Shown here piece after piece: positions 53,305-64,000 of a stretch of 64,000 nt of DNA (its first letter is position 1; the number at the start of each line of letters is the position of its first letter). Position numbers and translations under genes: made by a program. The stretch comes from Pyrrhosoma nymphula (taxonomy: Eukaryota; Arthropoda; Insecta; Odonata; Coenagrionidae): NCBI GenBank assembly GCA_963573305.1, contig OY754327.1, forward strand, positions 187,496,386 to 187,560,385. The letters are read 5' to 3'. The notes beneath the pieces are model-generated. The model saw nothing but the letters and a program-made list of their open reading frames with translations, had not been told where the DNA came from and did not search any database.

Positions 53305-56210
53305 GAATAGAATAGAATAATGGATTTATTAGAACCTAGTCCAAAGGACTCTAGGTTCAACAAAAATATACAATGAATGGTACACTCTCCCATAATACAG
53401 ATCAGGTCTGGTATACCCTTGGGGTGGTGGATAGGCCGGGGCAACATAAACCTACACCCTTCTTCACCTGCCACCATCATACCCACCACCACCCACCCGG
53501 GCATTTCCTTACAATCAACCTGGTTCACATATCCAGTTTTGATATAATCACAACATTTTATTATTTATCTCATTAACAATTATCTAGTTATACAATTTGT
53601 CTATTGCAGATCTTTAGTTCATGTACAATATTTCTATTTACAAAAAAGTCATAGTTTAATATGGTTTACCTTTCTTCCAAAAAAAACTGCGGATGATGTT
53701 CTTTCAGAGGGTGGCGGGTTGGCCGGGGCAACAAATACCTACATCCCTCATCGTCTGCCGCAACCGTACCAACCCCCACCCCCGGGTTACAGCGCCATTC
53801 AATTTGCATGTCCCGATATTGATATTGACCATTTTTTTTGTAATTATATTATTCTGAAAAAGGGTAAGATCACTTTAATTTATAGACGTAGTTAAATATT
53901 TTAGTTTTGAATACACTTTCGGATGCGTTCCTAATTCCAATAGGTACCGCGTTCCAGCACCTTGCTGCCTGTACTGCGAAGGAGTAGCTGCACGCTGTAG
54001 ATCTGTGGCTAGGAATGTACAATTGTTCAAGTGGTGCTCGGGTTACTCTTTTTTTGATTTCTCGGGAACATTGAAAGAGGTTAAACAAGTATTCTGGTAT
54101 TTTAGTAATTAAAATTTTCCGTGTCAAATTTATGACGAAGTAGGTCCTTCTCTCTTTGGTAGTAAGGAATTTTGCCTTCCTGTAATATGAGCTTATATGG
54201 TCGTATTTAGGGACATTGTATATGAACCTGACAGAAGCATTCATTGTCCTCTGTAGCTTAAGGTCCAGCTCTTCAATTATGTCGTTGTATACTACACAGC
54301 AATAGTCAAAGTAAGGTAATACCAGTGAGGTGACCATTTGAAGTCGGACTTTTGGGGGTAGGCTCTTTCGGTTTCTTTTCAATCTGGATAGCGTTCTGAA
54401 CGTCTTATTACATATTTCGTTAACATGTTCTTTCCAAGAGAGCGTGTCATCTATCTTCATTCCCAGATCAAGCACTGATTTGGCAAATTCAATGTTGCAG
54501 TTTTGCACCCTAATATTCAGGCCTATGTTACTTAAGTTATTCATGTATTTGGAGCTACCTATAATAATCGCATTAGTTTTCAATGGATTGATAAAAATTT
54601 TATTGTCATTGGCCCATGTGCATATTCTATTTATGTCCTCATTCACTTTGCCGATCGTTTCATGTAGTAATGAGGGGGGACAAGATATGTAAATTTGTAG
54701 ATCATCGGCATACAAGTGATAGTCGCAGTGTTGGAGGGTATCGGGTAAATCTTTCATGAAAATAGAAAATAGTAGTGGTGACAGTATTGAGCCCTGAGGT
54801 AGGCCTATAGAGACGTGTTTCCAGGTGGATAATGGTCCATATTTACTTTTTATTGCTTTTATGCGTCCTGTTAAATATGATTTGAACCAATTTAACGTAC
54901 TGGCAGAGAAATTTAAATCCTTCAATTTCTGTAGAAGCAGTTCATGATCGATGGAATTGAAAGCTTTTTTGAAATCTAATAAAATTAAAATTGTTAGCCT
55001 TTTGCTTTCTTTGTTTGATCTAATATCTTCTGTTAATTTAAGGAGTGCTGTTTGCGTACTATGATTTGGTTTAAATCCTGATTGGAGTGGGTCGTAGAGG
55101 TTATTTTTCGTAAGATATTCTTTCAGTTGCGTCTCGACGATTCTTTCTAATCCTTTGGATAGCACGCTGAGAATAGAAATTGGCCGATAGTCGGATGCGT
55201 CTTTGGGAATCGGAACTTTCGGGATTGCCCTTATAAAAGCTTTCTTCCAGCAAGATGGGAAACATGAATTTAGCAGACAGTATTCATATAAATGCTGAAT
55301 CACTGGCAGAATTTCGTTTATGCATAATTGGATAAATTTCTTTGGCACATCATCAGGTCCGATTGCAGTTAACCTCGTTTTAAGGATTTCCTTTTTTACT
55401 GTAGCCGGTGAGGGTAGCGTAAAATAGAAGTTATAGCCCTAGAAAGGTACAATATTTGATATTATTCTATGAGTTTGAGTGTGATTTGGAGTGGATAGGA
55501 AGAAGTCGTTAAGTTCTTCTAAAGGAGGAGTTACCCTTGAGTTATTGCTTTTGTTTATAATTTTATATTTACGAGGATACGACCATAGCGTGCGGCTGTC
55601 CTTTGCATTTGTAAACTTTTCCATGAGGAATTCGTTTATCTTATTTCTAGTAAGGGATGCAACTTTGTTCCTAAGGAACCTAAATCTATCATGTGCTTTC
55701 GAATTCGCGGTTCTGATGAACTTTTTCCTCTCCCTGTCTATTTCTCTCATAATGGTTCTTATTTCCGGTGTGATCCATGGCGCAGGTTTATGCCTTACAT
55801 GAAAGGCGTTTAGGGGCGCATGTTTATTCATCAGTGTCGTCATATTTCTGTAAAATATGTTCATCTTATCGTCAACACTTTCAGCCACAAATAACCCATT
55901 CCATTCTTGCGTCAGGAGATCGCTGGAGAGATTTTCTGCATTTATATAATTGTATTTACGACCGATGAATACTTTTTCAGATAGCTCAGGGACTGGTAAT
56001 GCATATGATACATATATTAGATCATGGGATGATAGGAAATTAACTGGACATTTCCCATGTTTTGAAATTTTGTCCCCCTGATCAGTGACGATAAGATCTA
56101 GCCATGAATTACTGTTGGCCAGATGGTGTGCAGGGTTGAATGGTACTATGCGGAGATCAAGTAAGAAAAAAAGGTTTTCCAATTGAAAGGACGAAATTTC
56201 CAAAAGGACG
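53305..56210 (-). mobile_element. CR1/jockey-like LINE, copy B, 5'-truncated
   Basis: A minus-strand element. The 3' end begins at the plus-strand AATAGAATAGAATAATGG (53308). Its coding frame runs from about 56210 to 53870 with a single in-frame stop. The endonuclease N-terminal half, including the GDFNAD block, is absent, and sequence beyond about 56210 is unrelated. This fits the 5' truncation typical of LINE insertion. The 3' UTR (53305-53869) contains two copies of a block reading GGCCGGGGCAACA (53435 and 53719). Confidence 0.85.
53870..56210 (-). pseudogene. Endonuclease fragment and reverse transcriptase of LINE copy B
   Basis: The C-terminal endonuclease (NSWLDLIVTD, SSHDLIYVSY; about 56115-56000) and linker (KPAPWITPEIRTIMREIDRE) end at an in-frame TAG at 55441-55439. 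The same frame continues into the reverse transcriptase: SDYRPISILSVLSKGLERI, LQSGFKPNHSTQTALLKL, LDFKKAFNSIDHELL, GLPQGSILSPLLFSIF and catalytic YADDLQIYI (about 54700). The C-terminus has LPYFDYCCVVY and HRSTACSYSFAVQAARCW, to the stop at 53870. Apart from the TAG, the RT domain (492 residues from 55348) is intact. Confidence 0.85.
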
Positions 56211-56599
56211 GGAATAAGTAAAAGGAACTGGGGAAAGAAAGGAAGACAAGTGAGGTGTTTTATCGCGTGTGAGTGCAGGGCGATGAGAAAGAATTCCGAG
56301 ATCATATATACTCGACAGTCAATTTTTCTTATTTCAATCACTTGTCTGTCGCAGCGTGTTTGCGTAAAACGTAATACGCCGTTTCGACCGGAACTCACAG
56401 GACGTGATTTTGTGAATCTGTAGCCTCTACCAACCAATTATTTCCACTCGTTTTGTCACATATTCTGTTCAACCGAAGCAGAAACGGACTACTATCTACC
56501 CTCACAGCATTTCTTACTTATAAAACTCCTTCTCTACTTCTAAAGCTATAAATATTCTACAGACTAAGTTATCTTTTTCGACGTTGGATCTCCGGACGG
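56211..56599. other. Unassigned DNA
   Basis: No feature recognised between two LINE fragments. The minus-strand frame of copy B happens to stay open to 56437, but its peptide no longer resembles a LINE. Confidence 0.45.
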
Positions 56600-57420
56600 T
56601 GACTACTCGAGAGAACCACGGACCATTAATTCCAATTCCGCAACCAATTCAGCTGCATTAATAATTTCTTTCTTGATCTCTTGCCATCTCCCTTCGATTG
56701 ATCCCATATCGTTTCCATCCCCTTCAGCTTGGTCTATGGCACTTTGATAGGCTAATCGGTGTTCTGTTTCCCTCAGCCTTTCAACCTACTAGCGATTCTT
56801 CCATCGTTGGTCTCTTCAGTTTTTAAAATTCAAGCTGACATTCCATCGAGACCAAATCATGGTTACTGTCAATATCTACAGCAAGGTAGCTCTCGCAGTC
56901 CTTTACTTGATTTCCAAATCGTTGTTTCGCCAATATATAGTCTATTTGAAATCTTCTGTCTGCTGCCATTTCCAAGAGTAGGAATCTTCTTCGCGAGTGG
57001 TTTCCAAATATTGTGTTTGTGACGACAAGGCCAATTTGTACGCAGAACTCAATCAACCTCTCTCCCCTATCGTTACGTTTTCCCAACCCCTACTTCATTC
57101 CCTACTCCCTTATATTCTTGGTCTTCCCCTACAATATAAAAATTCTAGTCTCCCAAAATAATGGAGTTTTTATTCCCCTTTCATGTTCCTTATCACTTCT
57201 TCTATTCCGCATTATACATTTCTAATGCGTCGTGATCTTTGTAGTAATCTGACTTGGGCATGCAAACTTGTACAGCCACCGTGTCCTTAGGTTTTGTTTC
57301 CAATCGAACCATAATTATCCATTCACTGTTTTGAAGATAGCTATTTACTCGCATACCGCAACTTTTCCTAAGTATTATACCAACACCAACTTATAATTTT
57401 GTTTGTTGAATGTAATTCCA
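56600..57420 (-). pseudogene. RTE-type endonuclease remnant
   Basis: The minus-strand frame at 57086-56823 reads GKRNDRGERLIEFCVQIGLV, RFQIDYILAKQRF and a final SNHDLVSMECQL. It is collinear with the RTE endonuclease at 17454-18644 (RRNDRGEKAVEFCRRNNLV, QIDYIMVRHRY, TDHNLLVMK). Upstream and downstream pieces are shifted and full of stops. It is a fragment without its reverse transcriptase and from a different RTE lineage. Confidence 0.75.
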
Positions 57421-57424
57421 AGAG

Positions 57425-57540
57425 CAACTTGACAATGTATTTAACTGCAATAATTTTATGTTTGACGAGGGGTTAGATGGAAGGTGGGACTTTCTAGTCC
57501 CAATCTCGCCCAATAAAGACGTTTTATTATTTATTTGTTA
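57425..57540. other. Short LINE-tail-like stretch
   Basis: TTTCTAGTCCCAATCTCGCC followed by AATAAAGACG and a TTATTATTTATTTG run. It overlaps the 3' tail of the minus-strand LINE at 57541 and may equally be the 3' end of a plus-strand element. Confidence 0.35.
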
Positions 57541-57664
57541 CAGTTGTAACATGACCATCCGAGTCCCCAGCAAGCATCGGGTTTCATTGCCGTCATAATG
57601 GCCGGAGACTCGAGATGGGTTCCGCAGTAATCGCAGCCACGTCCGATGCCCATCGGATGTGTGG

Positions 57665-58705
57665 CTACGCTGCGGTAGGGTCATGCGTCCGCAGTAGACG
57701 GAGTGACCCCAGGATGACGGCCTTCTGCATGCGTGCAACTAGTAATTCCGCCTGTGCCACGCAGGACGGAATGCACTTGATGTTATTTATCAGCGAGCCC
57801 TTAACTCCACCGAGCACACCTATAATGAGGACCACCAGTTTCACAGAGTGTCCGGGGTACATCTGTCGAAGTTCAAAAAGCAGGTCTCGATATTTAGTCC
57901 GTTTTTCCACCTCTTTCGCATCCATGTTGGTTTCAGCCGGAGCGGAAAACTCAATGACGAACATGGAGCGTGTGAGGTGGTCGAGGAGAACGATATCAGG
58001 CTTGGTTGCCTCCAACTGCCTGGTGGTGGAGAAGGAGTAATTCCACCAGATTGTGCATTTCTCGTTCACCACGACGGACTCGATATATGCAGGGGCATAG
58101 GGCAGCACAGGTGTTTCGTCGATGCAATAATGGTGTCGAAGGTGGAAGTACAGCACCCGTAGGGCCGCGTTATGCCGAGCTAAATACGCGGACTTTGCGT
58201 AATAGCTACAGCCGGAGAGGAGGTGACTCAACGTCTCCGGCTGGGCTCGGCACGCCCTACATCTCGTGTCCGCGACCTCCGCCTTGAATATAATGCGGCG
58301 GTACACGAGTGTGTTTATGACACCATCCTGGCACGCGAGGACAAAACCTTCGGTCTCGGACTTCAGACCAGCGGAGCGTAAGAAGGCAAACGTCAGCTCC
58401 TTCGATAACCCATGCTTTTCGATGTTTCTGTAGAAACATCCATGCATGGGCTTATCGGTATGCACCTTGAGCAAGGCCTTCTGCTCGGCTTTTTTTATTT
58501 CGAGCTTGAGGACGTCTGCCTTCAATGACGAGATGGTCGTGTCATTCTCGCTTCCGTCGGATGACGGGTCGAAGTCGAGACCGGTTTCGTCCGCTGCCCT
58601 CTTTGCCGCCTGGAAGAGAAACGCCCCTGCTCCCGCACTCTCGTGGTCTCTCACGAGATTGAGCAGGGGGTCCCTGCTTTTCAAAACTCGGCAAGCTGTA
58701 CCCAA
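57665..58705 (-). pseudogene. Zinc knuckle and restriction-like endonuclease of LINE copy C
   Basis: 346 open residues ending at 57665. Contains an acidic linker (SSDGSENDT), the knuckle CRACRAQPETLSHLLSGC (about 58265-58210) and the endonuclease block KPDIVLLDHLTRSMFVIEFS (about 57995-57940) with the PD...D-type acids, then KYRDLLFELRQMYP. It is one base out of frame with the upstream reverse transcriptase. The shift lies at a 10-bp direct duplication (AAGCTGTACC-AAGCTGTACT, 58690-58711). The endonuclease would nick target DNA at a preferred site. Confidence 0.8.
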
Positions 58706-60709
58706 GCTGTACTCTGTTGTGGAGACACTCCAGGCTCAATAGTCCTCTACCACCTACATTGCGAGGGAGATACAATCTGGCGACGGAAGATTTCGGATGA
58801 AGACTTCTATAGATGGTCATCATCTTCCTCGTTCCCCTATCGAGGTTCTGCAACTCGTTGACGTTCCACTTCATGCATCCGAAGGTATACAGCAGTGTAG
58901 GAACCGCGAACATGTTCGTGGCAAGAACCTTGTTCTTGCCTGACAGCTCAGAACTCCAGATGTTCCTGAGAGTCTGTCTGTATTTGGCGGTGAGCCTTTC
59001 CTTCACTGCTGTAACCTCCTGCATTCGGCGCTGGGGGACGCCGAGATATTCGTAGCTGTCATCGTCCTCGAGGTGACGAATGACGCTCCAGGCAACAAGT
59101 TGCACGTCTGCCTTGATCTCCGAAAATCTTCCTCTCGCCAAGTGGATGGATGCACACTTGTCCAATCCGAACTCCATTCCTATAGCCTCACTGTATTCCA
59201 GTACGGTGTCCAGGGCAGTGCGAAGGTCTTTCGCATTAGAAGCGTACAGCTTCAGGTCATCCATATAAAAAAAATGGGTGACCTTATGCTTCCTGTCACC
59301 TGGAACACCACACATGTATCCTTTACCTCGTCGCAGCCTAAGGGACAGGGGAAGGAGGGAAATACAGAACAGTAGGGGGCTCAAGCTGTCGCCTTGAAAA
59401 ACGCCACGGTGGTATGTTACCAACTCTGTGGAAACTGACCGCTTGCCTGAGGTCAGAACAAAGCGCGTTTTCCACAGTGGTAACAGGCGTTGGATGCAGG
59501 ACACAACCTCAGGGTGGACTTTCATCAACTTCAGCATGGCGATCAAGAGCTCATGCGAAGTGGTGTCAAAAGCCTTCTTGTAGTCCACCCAGGCCATTGA
59601 TAGGTTTCGCTTATGCCGGATGGCATCCTGGCATATGCACCTATCAATGAGCAGGTTGTCCTTGCATCCCGCGATTCCCCGCTTTGAGCCCCTCTGCTCG
59701 TACACCTCCTCCCAAACCGGCTGGACTTGGTGTAGGATAAGGTCGCTCAAGATCGAGGTGAACGCCTTATATACAGTGTTGAGGCAGGTTATAGGGCGGT
59801 AGTTCTTTGGATTGGACAAATCTCCCTTCTTAGGTATTAAAACCGTGCGTCCCTCAGTCAGCCAAGGTGGAATTGGTTTTCCACCATTTAGAAAGGACGT
59901 GAAGATTCTGGCGAGGTGTTGGTGGGTGGAAGTAAATTTCTTCCACCAGAAGTTATTCACGGCATCCATTCCTGGAGCCGAGAAATTCTTCTTGCCAGAG
60001 AAGGCCTTCTTCACGTCACTTTCGGTGACTGAAAGAGGTCCATCCACATCTTGTAGGTGGCGGTCACAAACCTCTTTAAAGAAGCCTATGGCCGGAGTGT
60101 CTCCGTTGAATGGCTTCGACGTTTCGTATATTTCCCTCCAGAAACGTTCAACCTCTTGGACGGGTGGCGGAGATTCAACGACAGGCGGAGGTGGTCGAAA
60201 GAGACGGGACGGCTGAAGGAGAAAGGTGGCATTTTCTCTCACGCCCCTACTCCTCTTCAGGAGTTTTTTCCGGGCCGTGGTGAGTGCCCGTACTCTATCG
60301 ACCGCGTGCTGCTTAATGGTAAGCAGCACGCTTTTATTCAGCGTGTGATGGTTGTACCTGAGACTGCGCGCTATGCGCCGAACTTTAGGAGTGAAAGTTC
60401 GCCCAGATAAGATGTATTCCATCACACACTGAATTCTCGACGCCTGTTGTCTCGCCTGCGTGATCTTGGCCTCCAACTGTTCAAGCCTCATTGCTGCTTT
60501 GTCCTCCCAAGAGGTGTTCTTTTGGAGTGAGCCATAATTTTGGCAGCAGCATAGACCACGCAATTTACCGTCCAAAGGTCCGACGTTTCCGTTAGGATTT
60601 CGTCGATAAGACCATTCAACTGGGGCAGGTGGTTACCCCGCAGAGAGATCTTCCGGTGGATGTCTCTCTGCCTAGGTTGTCCTTCATCACAGTTAATGGT
60701 GCTTAACAA
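58706..60709 (-). pseudogene. N-terminal region and reverse transcriptase of LINE copy C
   Basis: The main frame runs from 60575. A preceding frame (60709-60488, with DLWTVNCVVYAAAKIMAH) belongs to the same protein but is joined by a shift around 60520-60560. RT blocks: GMDAVNNFWWKKF, WLTEGRTVLIPKKG, NPKNYRPITCLNTVYK, WVDYKKAFDTTSHELL, RGVFQGDSLSPLLFC and catalytic YMDDLKLYA (about 59260). After the RT, a thumb region has LYLPRNVGGRGLLSLE. One long domain without internal stops, but separated from its endonuclease by one frameshift. Confidence 0.85.
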
Positions 60710-60839
60710 CCAAGTGGTGTTTTATTATTATTTTCGACTTGTCACACTTTCTCAGCTAGTATTACACCAACTGGAAAATTTTCACCTATCCTAAAGGTGG
60801 ATTAGGATTAGGCTCGGAAGTTCAGGAAGAGAATTCACC

Positions 60840-62330
60840 CTATCCTACTGTGTCCGAATTTTCTTGGCTTAGGAATCTCCTCACGATTTGGCATGTTTGG
60901 AGTAGCACAGCTTTTTGCCCGAGGTTAGTTATTATTTTTTTTATTCCCAGCTTCTCAGTTTGTTTTTTAAACATATGGGACATCACTCCCTCAGCAGAGA
61001 TTACTATCGGGTGAATAGTGATATCATTTAATTTCCAGATATTTTTTATTTCGTCGGCTAAATTTCTGTATTTTGAGATTTTCTCTCTCTCGGTTGACCT
61101 TACGTTGTGACTTAGTGGTACTGCTATATCGATTATATTAGCCTTGTTTTCTAATTTATTGATTAATAGGATATCCGTTCTATTGTAATCTATGGTTTTG
61201 TCGGTGAGAATTGGTCTGTCCCAGTACAAAACATGGGTTTTTGTTTCAATTACAGCAGGTGGCTGATACTTGTAATATGGTGGAATATTTTTCTTTAAGA
61301 GCCCGTAAGTTAGTCCCAGGTGTTGGTGGATTATTTTTGCCAGTTGGTTATGTCTATTCAGGTAGACATTCCCTGCAAGAGCTGAGCATCCTGCCATTAT
61401 GTGCTCAATTGACTCACCAATGCATCCACATTTTCTACATCTATCGGGTATTTCTAGTTTAAGTATATGTTTTTCATAGTTATGGGTGCGTATAACTCTG
61501 TCTTGAATAGCCATAATAAAACCTTCGGTCTCAGGGTAAAGATAGCCATCCTGGAGCCATTTTAAAGATGAAGTTTTGTCTACCCAATCCTCCTGGATAA
61601 CTGTTGGAAATTTTCCGTGCAGTGCTTTGGATCTCCATTCTTGTTTCTGTTGGGCAATGTCTGGAAAGTCCTTCTGATAATCCTCATCTCTCAGGTTCAG
61701 AGGTGTGTACCCCATGTCAGCTTCAACGATCTGTTTCATTATTACATCATTTGATGCTTTTAAAGTCAATTTAATAGACTCTTCCTGAGATCTGCACAGT
61801 CGCAATATATTTATTAGGCCTCGGCCTCCTTCCTTTCTCGGAATATACAGCCTAATGACAGAAACTTTCCTGTGTAAACATCGGAACTTGTTTAGTAGTC
61901 GCCTAGTTAGTCTTTCTAGTTCATTTAGATCCGTGTCTGACCATTTTAAAATTCCGAAGGAGTAGGTCAGGGCCGGCACTGCCCAGGTATTTATGGCCGT
62001 TATTAGGTTCCTCCCGGATATTTTTGTATTCAGGATCTTCGTCACTCGTCTTTTATATGCGTCTGTTAGCGTTTTCTTTAATGAAGTGTGGTCCAACCGA
62101 TGGTTTTGATGAAAGCCTAGGTACTTGTATGTACCGTCCATAGGAAGTGTCTCTATGTCCTCTATACGTTCCTCGGATATTTGGGGTTCTCCCTTACGTA
62201 AGTGCATTACAGCACATTTTTCCAGCCCAAATTTCATACCAATGTCCTCACTGAACATTTTAGTGGTTTTGGTGAGTTCTTGGAGTTTTTCCTTGGACTC
62301 TGCATAGAGTTTCAGATCGTCCATGAACAT
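60840..62330 (-). pseudogene. C-terminal half of LINE copy D: RT palm/thumb, zinc knuckle, endonuclease
   Basis: 496 residues. Catalytic FMDDLKLYAESKEKL begins at 62330, so the frame opens exactly at the polymerase active site. Then RLYIPRKEGGRGLINILRL (thumb), WVDKTSSLKWLQDG, the knuckle CRKCGCIGESIEHIMAGC (about 61447-61394), and the endonuclease block RTDILLINKLENKANIIDIA (about 61175-61115), followed by KISKYRNLADEIKNIW. No internal stop. Likely made as one protein with the next entry before a one-base shift separated them. Confidence 0.85.
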
Positions 62331-64000
62331 TAAATGATTGATTCTTGTATCATTTCTACGATTTCATTTATACCCAATTTTATATTTTTAAGCAGCGTTG
62401 ACAGTGGGTTTATTGCTAAACAAAACCATAGTGGTGATAGTGAATCACCCTGAAATATTCCTCTACGGATATTAATAGAAGAAACCTTCTGGTTTTTGAG
62501 GTGAAGATTTGTTCTCCAGGTTTTCATCATTTCAGTTAAAAGTTCCCGTATTTTAGGGTCTATTTTATATATTTCCAGAGTTTTTAGCAGCCAGTCATGA
62601 GGAGTTGAGTCGAAAGCTTTTGCATAGTCAATATATCCAACATGAAGGTTCCGACGGTGTCGTTGAACTTGTTTCAAAATGACAGCATCTATTGTTAGTT
62701 GATGCTTACAGCCAAGGGAACCTTTTATGCATCCTTTCTGTTCTTCTTCTATCAAATTGTTTGTATCACAGTGTTGATAGATGTTTTCAGTGATTATTGC
62801 AGTTAAGAGTTTGTAAATGACTGACAAGCATGTAATGGGTCTGTAGTTATGTGGTTGAGATGGGTCCCCCTTTTTATATAGTAAATATGTATTTCCTTCA
62901 GTTAAATAAAGAGGAAGTTGTTTTGGATCTTGCAGAATTTTAGTAAAACATTTAGCTAGGGGTCCATGAGTTGCAGTAAAGTATTTTATCCAGAAGTTGT
63001 GCAGCTTGTCTGGTCCCGGAGACTTCCAGTTGCTTGCCTTCTTGATGGTTACCATAACTTCTTCAGTAGTGAAGCCCTCCACAGACATTAGCTGTACTCC
63101 CTCCTGTTGTTTCTGTATTTCTTCTATCCACTTTGCACTATTGTTGAAACATTGTGATACTGACCATAAAGATTGCCAGTAGTTTTGGAATGCATTTAAG
63201 TCTAGACTGCTTCCTGTTGGATTCATTTGGCTCTCTGGTGATTGTTCCAGTTGGCGAAAGAATCTCTTCCTTTGGTTCCAAAACATAGAGTTTTGCGTTT
63301 TCCTCTTAGTTAGCTCATTATACCTTCTTAGTCTTGCCCCTTTTAGTTTAGCCTTCTGCCTAAATGTGTCCATTAATTCAGTAAGTTTTTGAGAGTTATT
63401 TTGGTCATCAAGTGTTATATTTTCTTTAATGCATAGGCTACGCACCTTGTTTTTTAACTTTCTTGATTGATTACCTTTCAGGTATTCATTGATTGCATCC
63501 GCCTTTGACCTGAAGTAGTCGATGCTGTTTTCCAGTCGTGTTCTCCAAGCGGGTTTATGAGGACCCATTGCAGTGTTATTTTTTTTTTCGTCTGTTTTGG
63601 TGCATAGGTTCTCTGACCATTTAACTCAATAACTGTAACTGCAGCGCAGTAAATAGATAAATGCACTTCATCTAAATCTTGGACGTTGGCTAAATGTTGC
63701 TCCAGTATGCTATTAACTTTGGTTATAGATGGGAGGGCTTTGATTATACTTTTTAGTACTGGTATATTTGGGCGTGTAGTTGGATTAGAGTTACGATAAA
63801 ATTCTAAGAGGCTAGAGAATTTTTCAAACTCTTGTGAGTTTTTTAAGTTCAAATCAGTATCTATTGGCATATAATTGTTTGTTGATGCATTCGCCGTGAT
63901 ACTCTTATGGTTATTCAAGGGGTGCTCTTCATCAATTTCCCCTATCAGTTCATGCTGGTTTAGCTCGAACCCTATTTCTCGTCGTATTGCCTCTAATTCA
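62330..64000 (-). pseudogene. N-terminal half of LINE copy D: linker and RT fingers/palm
   Basis: The frame open at the window edge continues to 63478. A one-base difference at a run of nine to ten A (minus strand, near 63583-63592) shifts into the 63568-62330 frame. RT blocks there: SPGPDKLHNFWIKYF, LYLTEGNTYLLYKKGDPSQP, NYRPITCLSVIYKLL, GYIDYAKAFDSTPHDWLL and RGIFQGDSLSPLWFC. The frame ends with TAATG: its stop overlaps the ATG of the next frame. N-terminal residues (LELEAIRREIGF-type at the edge) show no recognisable zinc finger within the window. Confidence 0.8.

Larger units (their letters stand above)
57541..60722 (-). mobile_element. LINE with restriction-like endonuclease (R2/R4-like group), copy C
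   Basis: A minus-strand element of about 3.2 kb. It encodes a single polyprotein with a central reverse transcriptase, a C-terminal zinc knuckle and a restriction-like endonuclease instead of an N-terminal apurinic-type one. That architecture defines the R2/R4/NeSL/CRE group. The N-terminus lacks the first part present in the neighbouring copy, and its 5' edge abuts that copy's 3' tail at about 60720. Tails of both copies are AATAATAAAAC-like. Confidence 0.8.
60723..64000 (-). mobile_element. LINE with restriction-like endonuclease, copy D, runs off the window
   Basis: A second minus-strand element related to copy C (same domain order, YLTEG/WLTEG, FQGDSLSPL, MDDLKLYA), with only moderate similarity. 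The 3' UTR is 60839-60723. Coding is open from the stop at 60840 to the window edge with two frameshifts. It is nearly complete; the true 5' end lies beyond 64000. Confidence 0.85.

Noticed and set aside
62328..62332. TAATG overlap as a termination-reinitiation signal in LINE copy D
   Set aside because: Such overlaps normally join separate proteins, but here the junction falls inside the reverse transcriptase domain directly before the active site, so a frameshift mutation or sequencing error is the simpler reading.

Overview
This window reads as a repeat-dominated stretch of a eukaryotic, most likely insect or other arthropod, nuclear genome. The signs are spliceosomal-type introns, Gypsy, RTE, CR1/jockey-like and R2/R4-like retrotransposons, piggyBac, pogo, hAT-like and Harbinger-like DNA elements, a Penelope-like remnant, long TA microsatellites and an AT-rich background. 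The Gypsy primer site matches the 3' end of an insect-type tRNA-Lys(CUU). I found no single-copy host gene that I can support, and no bacterial-style operon or CRISPR array.

Layout. 0-10.9 kb: mostly unassigned DNA with a few small terminal-inverted-repeat elements (567-1439, 1862-2364 and a decayed relative near 3235-3850), a 268-bp tandem duplication (4433-4970), a GC-rich island (about 5.9-6.95 kb) and a cluster of G/C hairpins (10003-10107). 10.99-14.11 kb: a pogo-type transposon with an almost complete two-exon transposase (one frameshift, one stop) and a nested MITE. 14.1-19.0 kb: TA microsatellites, two direct copies of a tRNA-like unit, and an RTE-type LINE (minus strand) split by a 512-bp inverted-repeat element. 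19.0-22.6 kb: nothing identifiable. 22.62-34.54 kb: a young Gypsy LTR retrotransposon flanked by ATAT target duplications. A 4.0-kb defective piggyBac element sits at a TTAA between its protease and reverse transcriptase. 34.5-43.1 kb: mostly unassigned, with a long foldback (35752-35947), a LINE C-terminal remnant, a MITE (38094-38614), a Penelope GIY-YIG remnant (about 40030-40309) and a possible 1.5-kb inverted-repeat element. 43.15-46.30 kb: a hAT-like transposon with 322-bp terminal inverted repeats and 8-bp target duplications. 47.5-56.2 kb: a perfect 26-bp hairpin, a decayed piggyBac-like transposase cut by a LINE, a MITE, and a second related LINE. 56.6-64.0 kb: an RTE endonuclease remnant, then two head-to-tail LINEs with a restriction-like endonuclease domain. 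The last runs off the window edge and is nearly intact.

How the parts relate. The genes here are almost all self-mobilising and do not form a host pathway. Nesting gives relative ages: the piggyBac copy is younger than the Gypsy insertion, the LINE at 48.5-51.7 kb is younger than the piggyBac-like gene it follows, and the 512-bp element is younger than the RTE copy. The Gypsy element is the most recent large insertion, judged by near-identical LTRs. The LINE ending at the right edge and the pogo element are the most complete coding elements after it.
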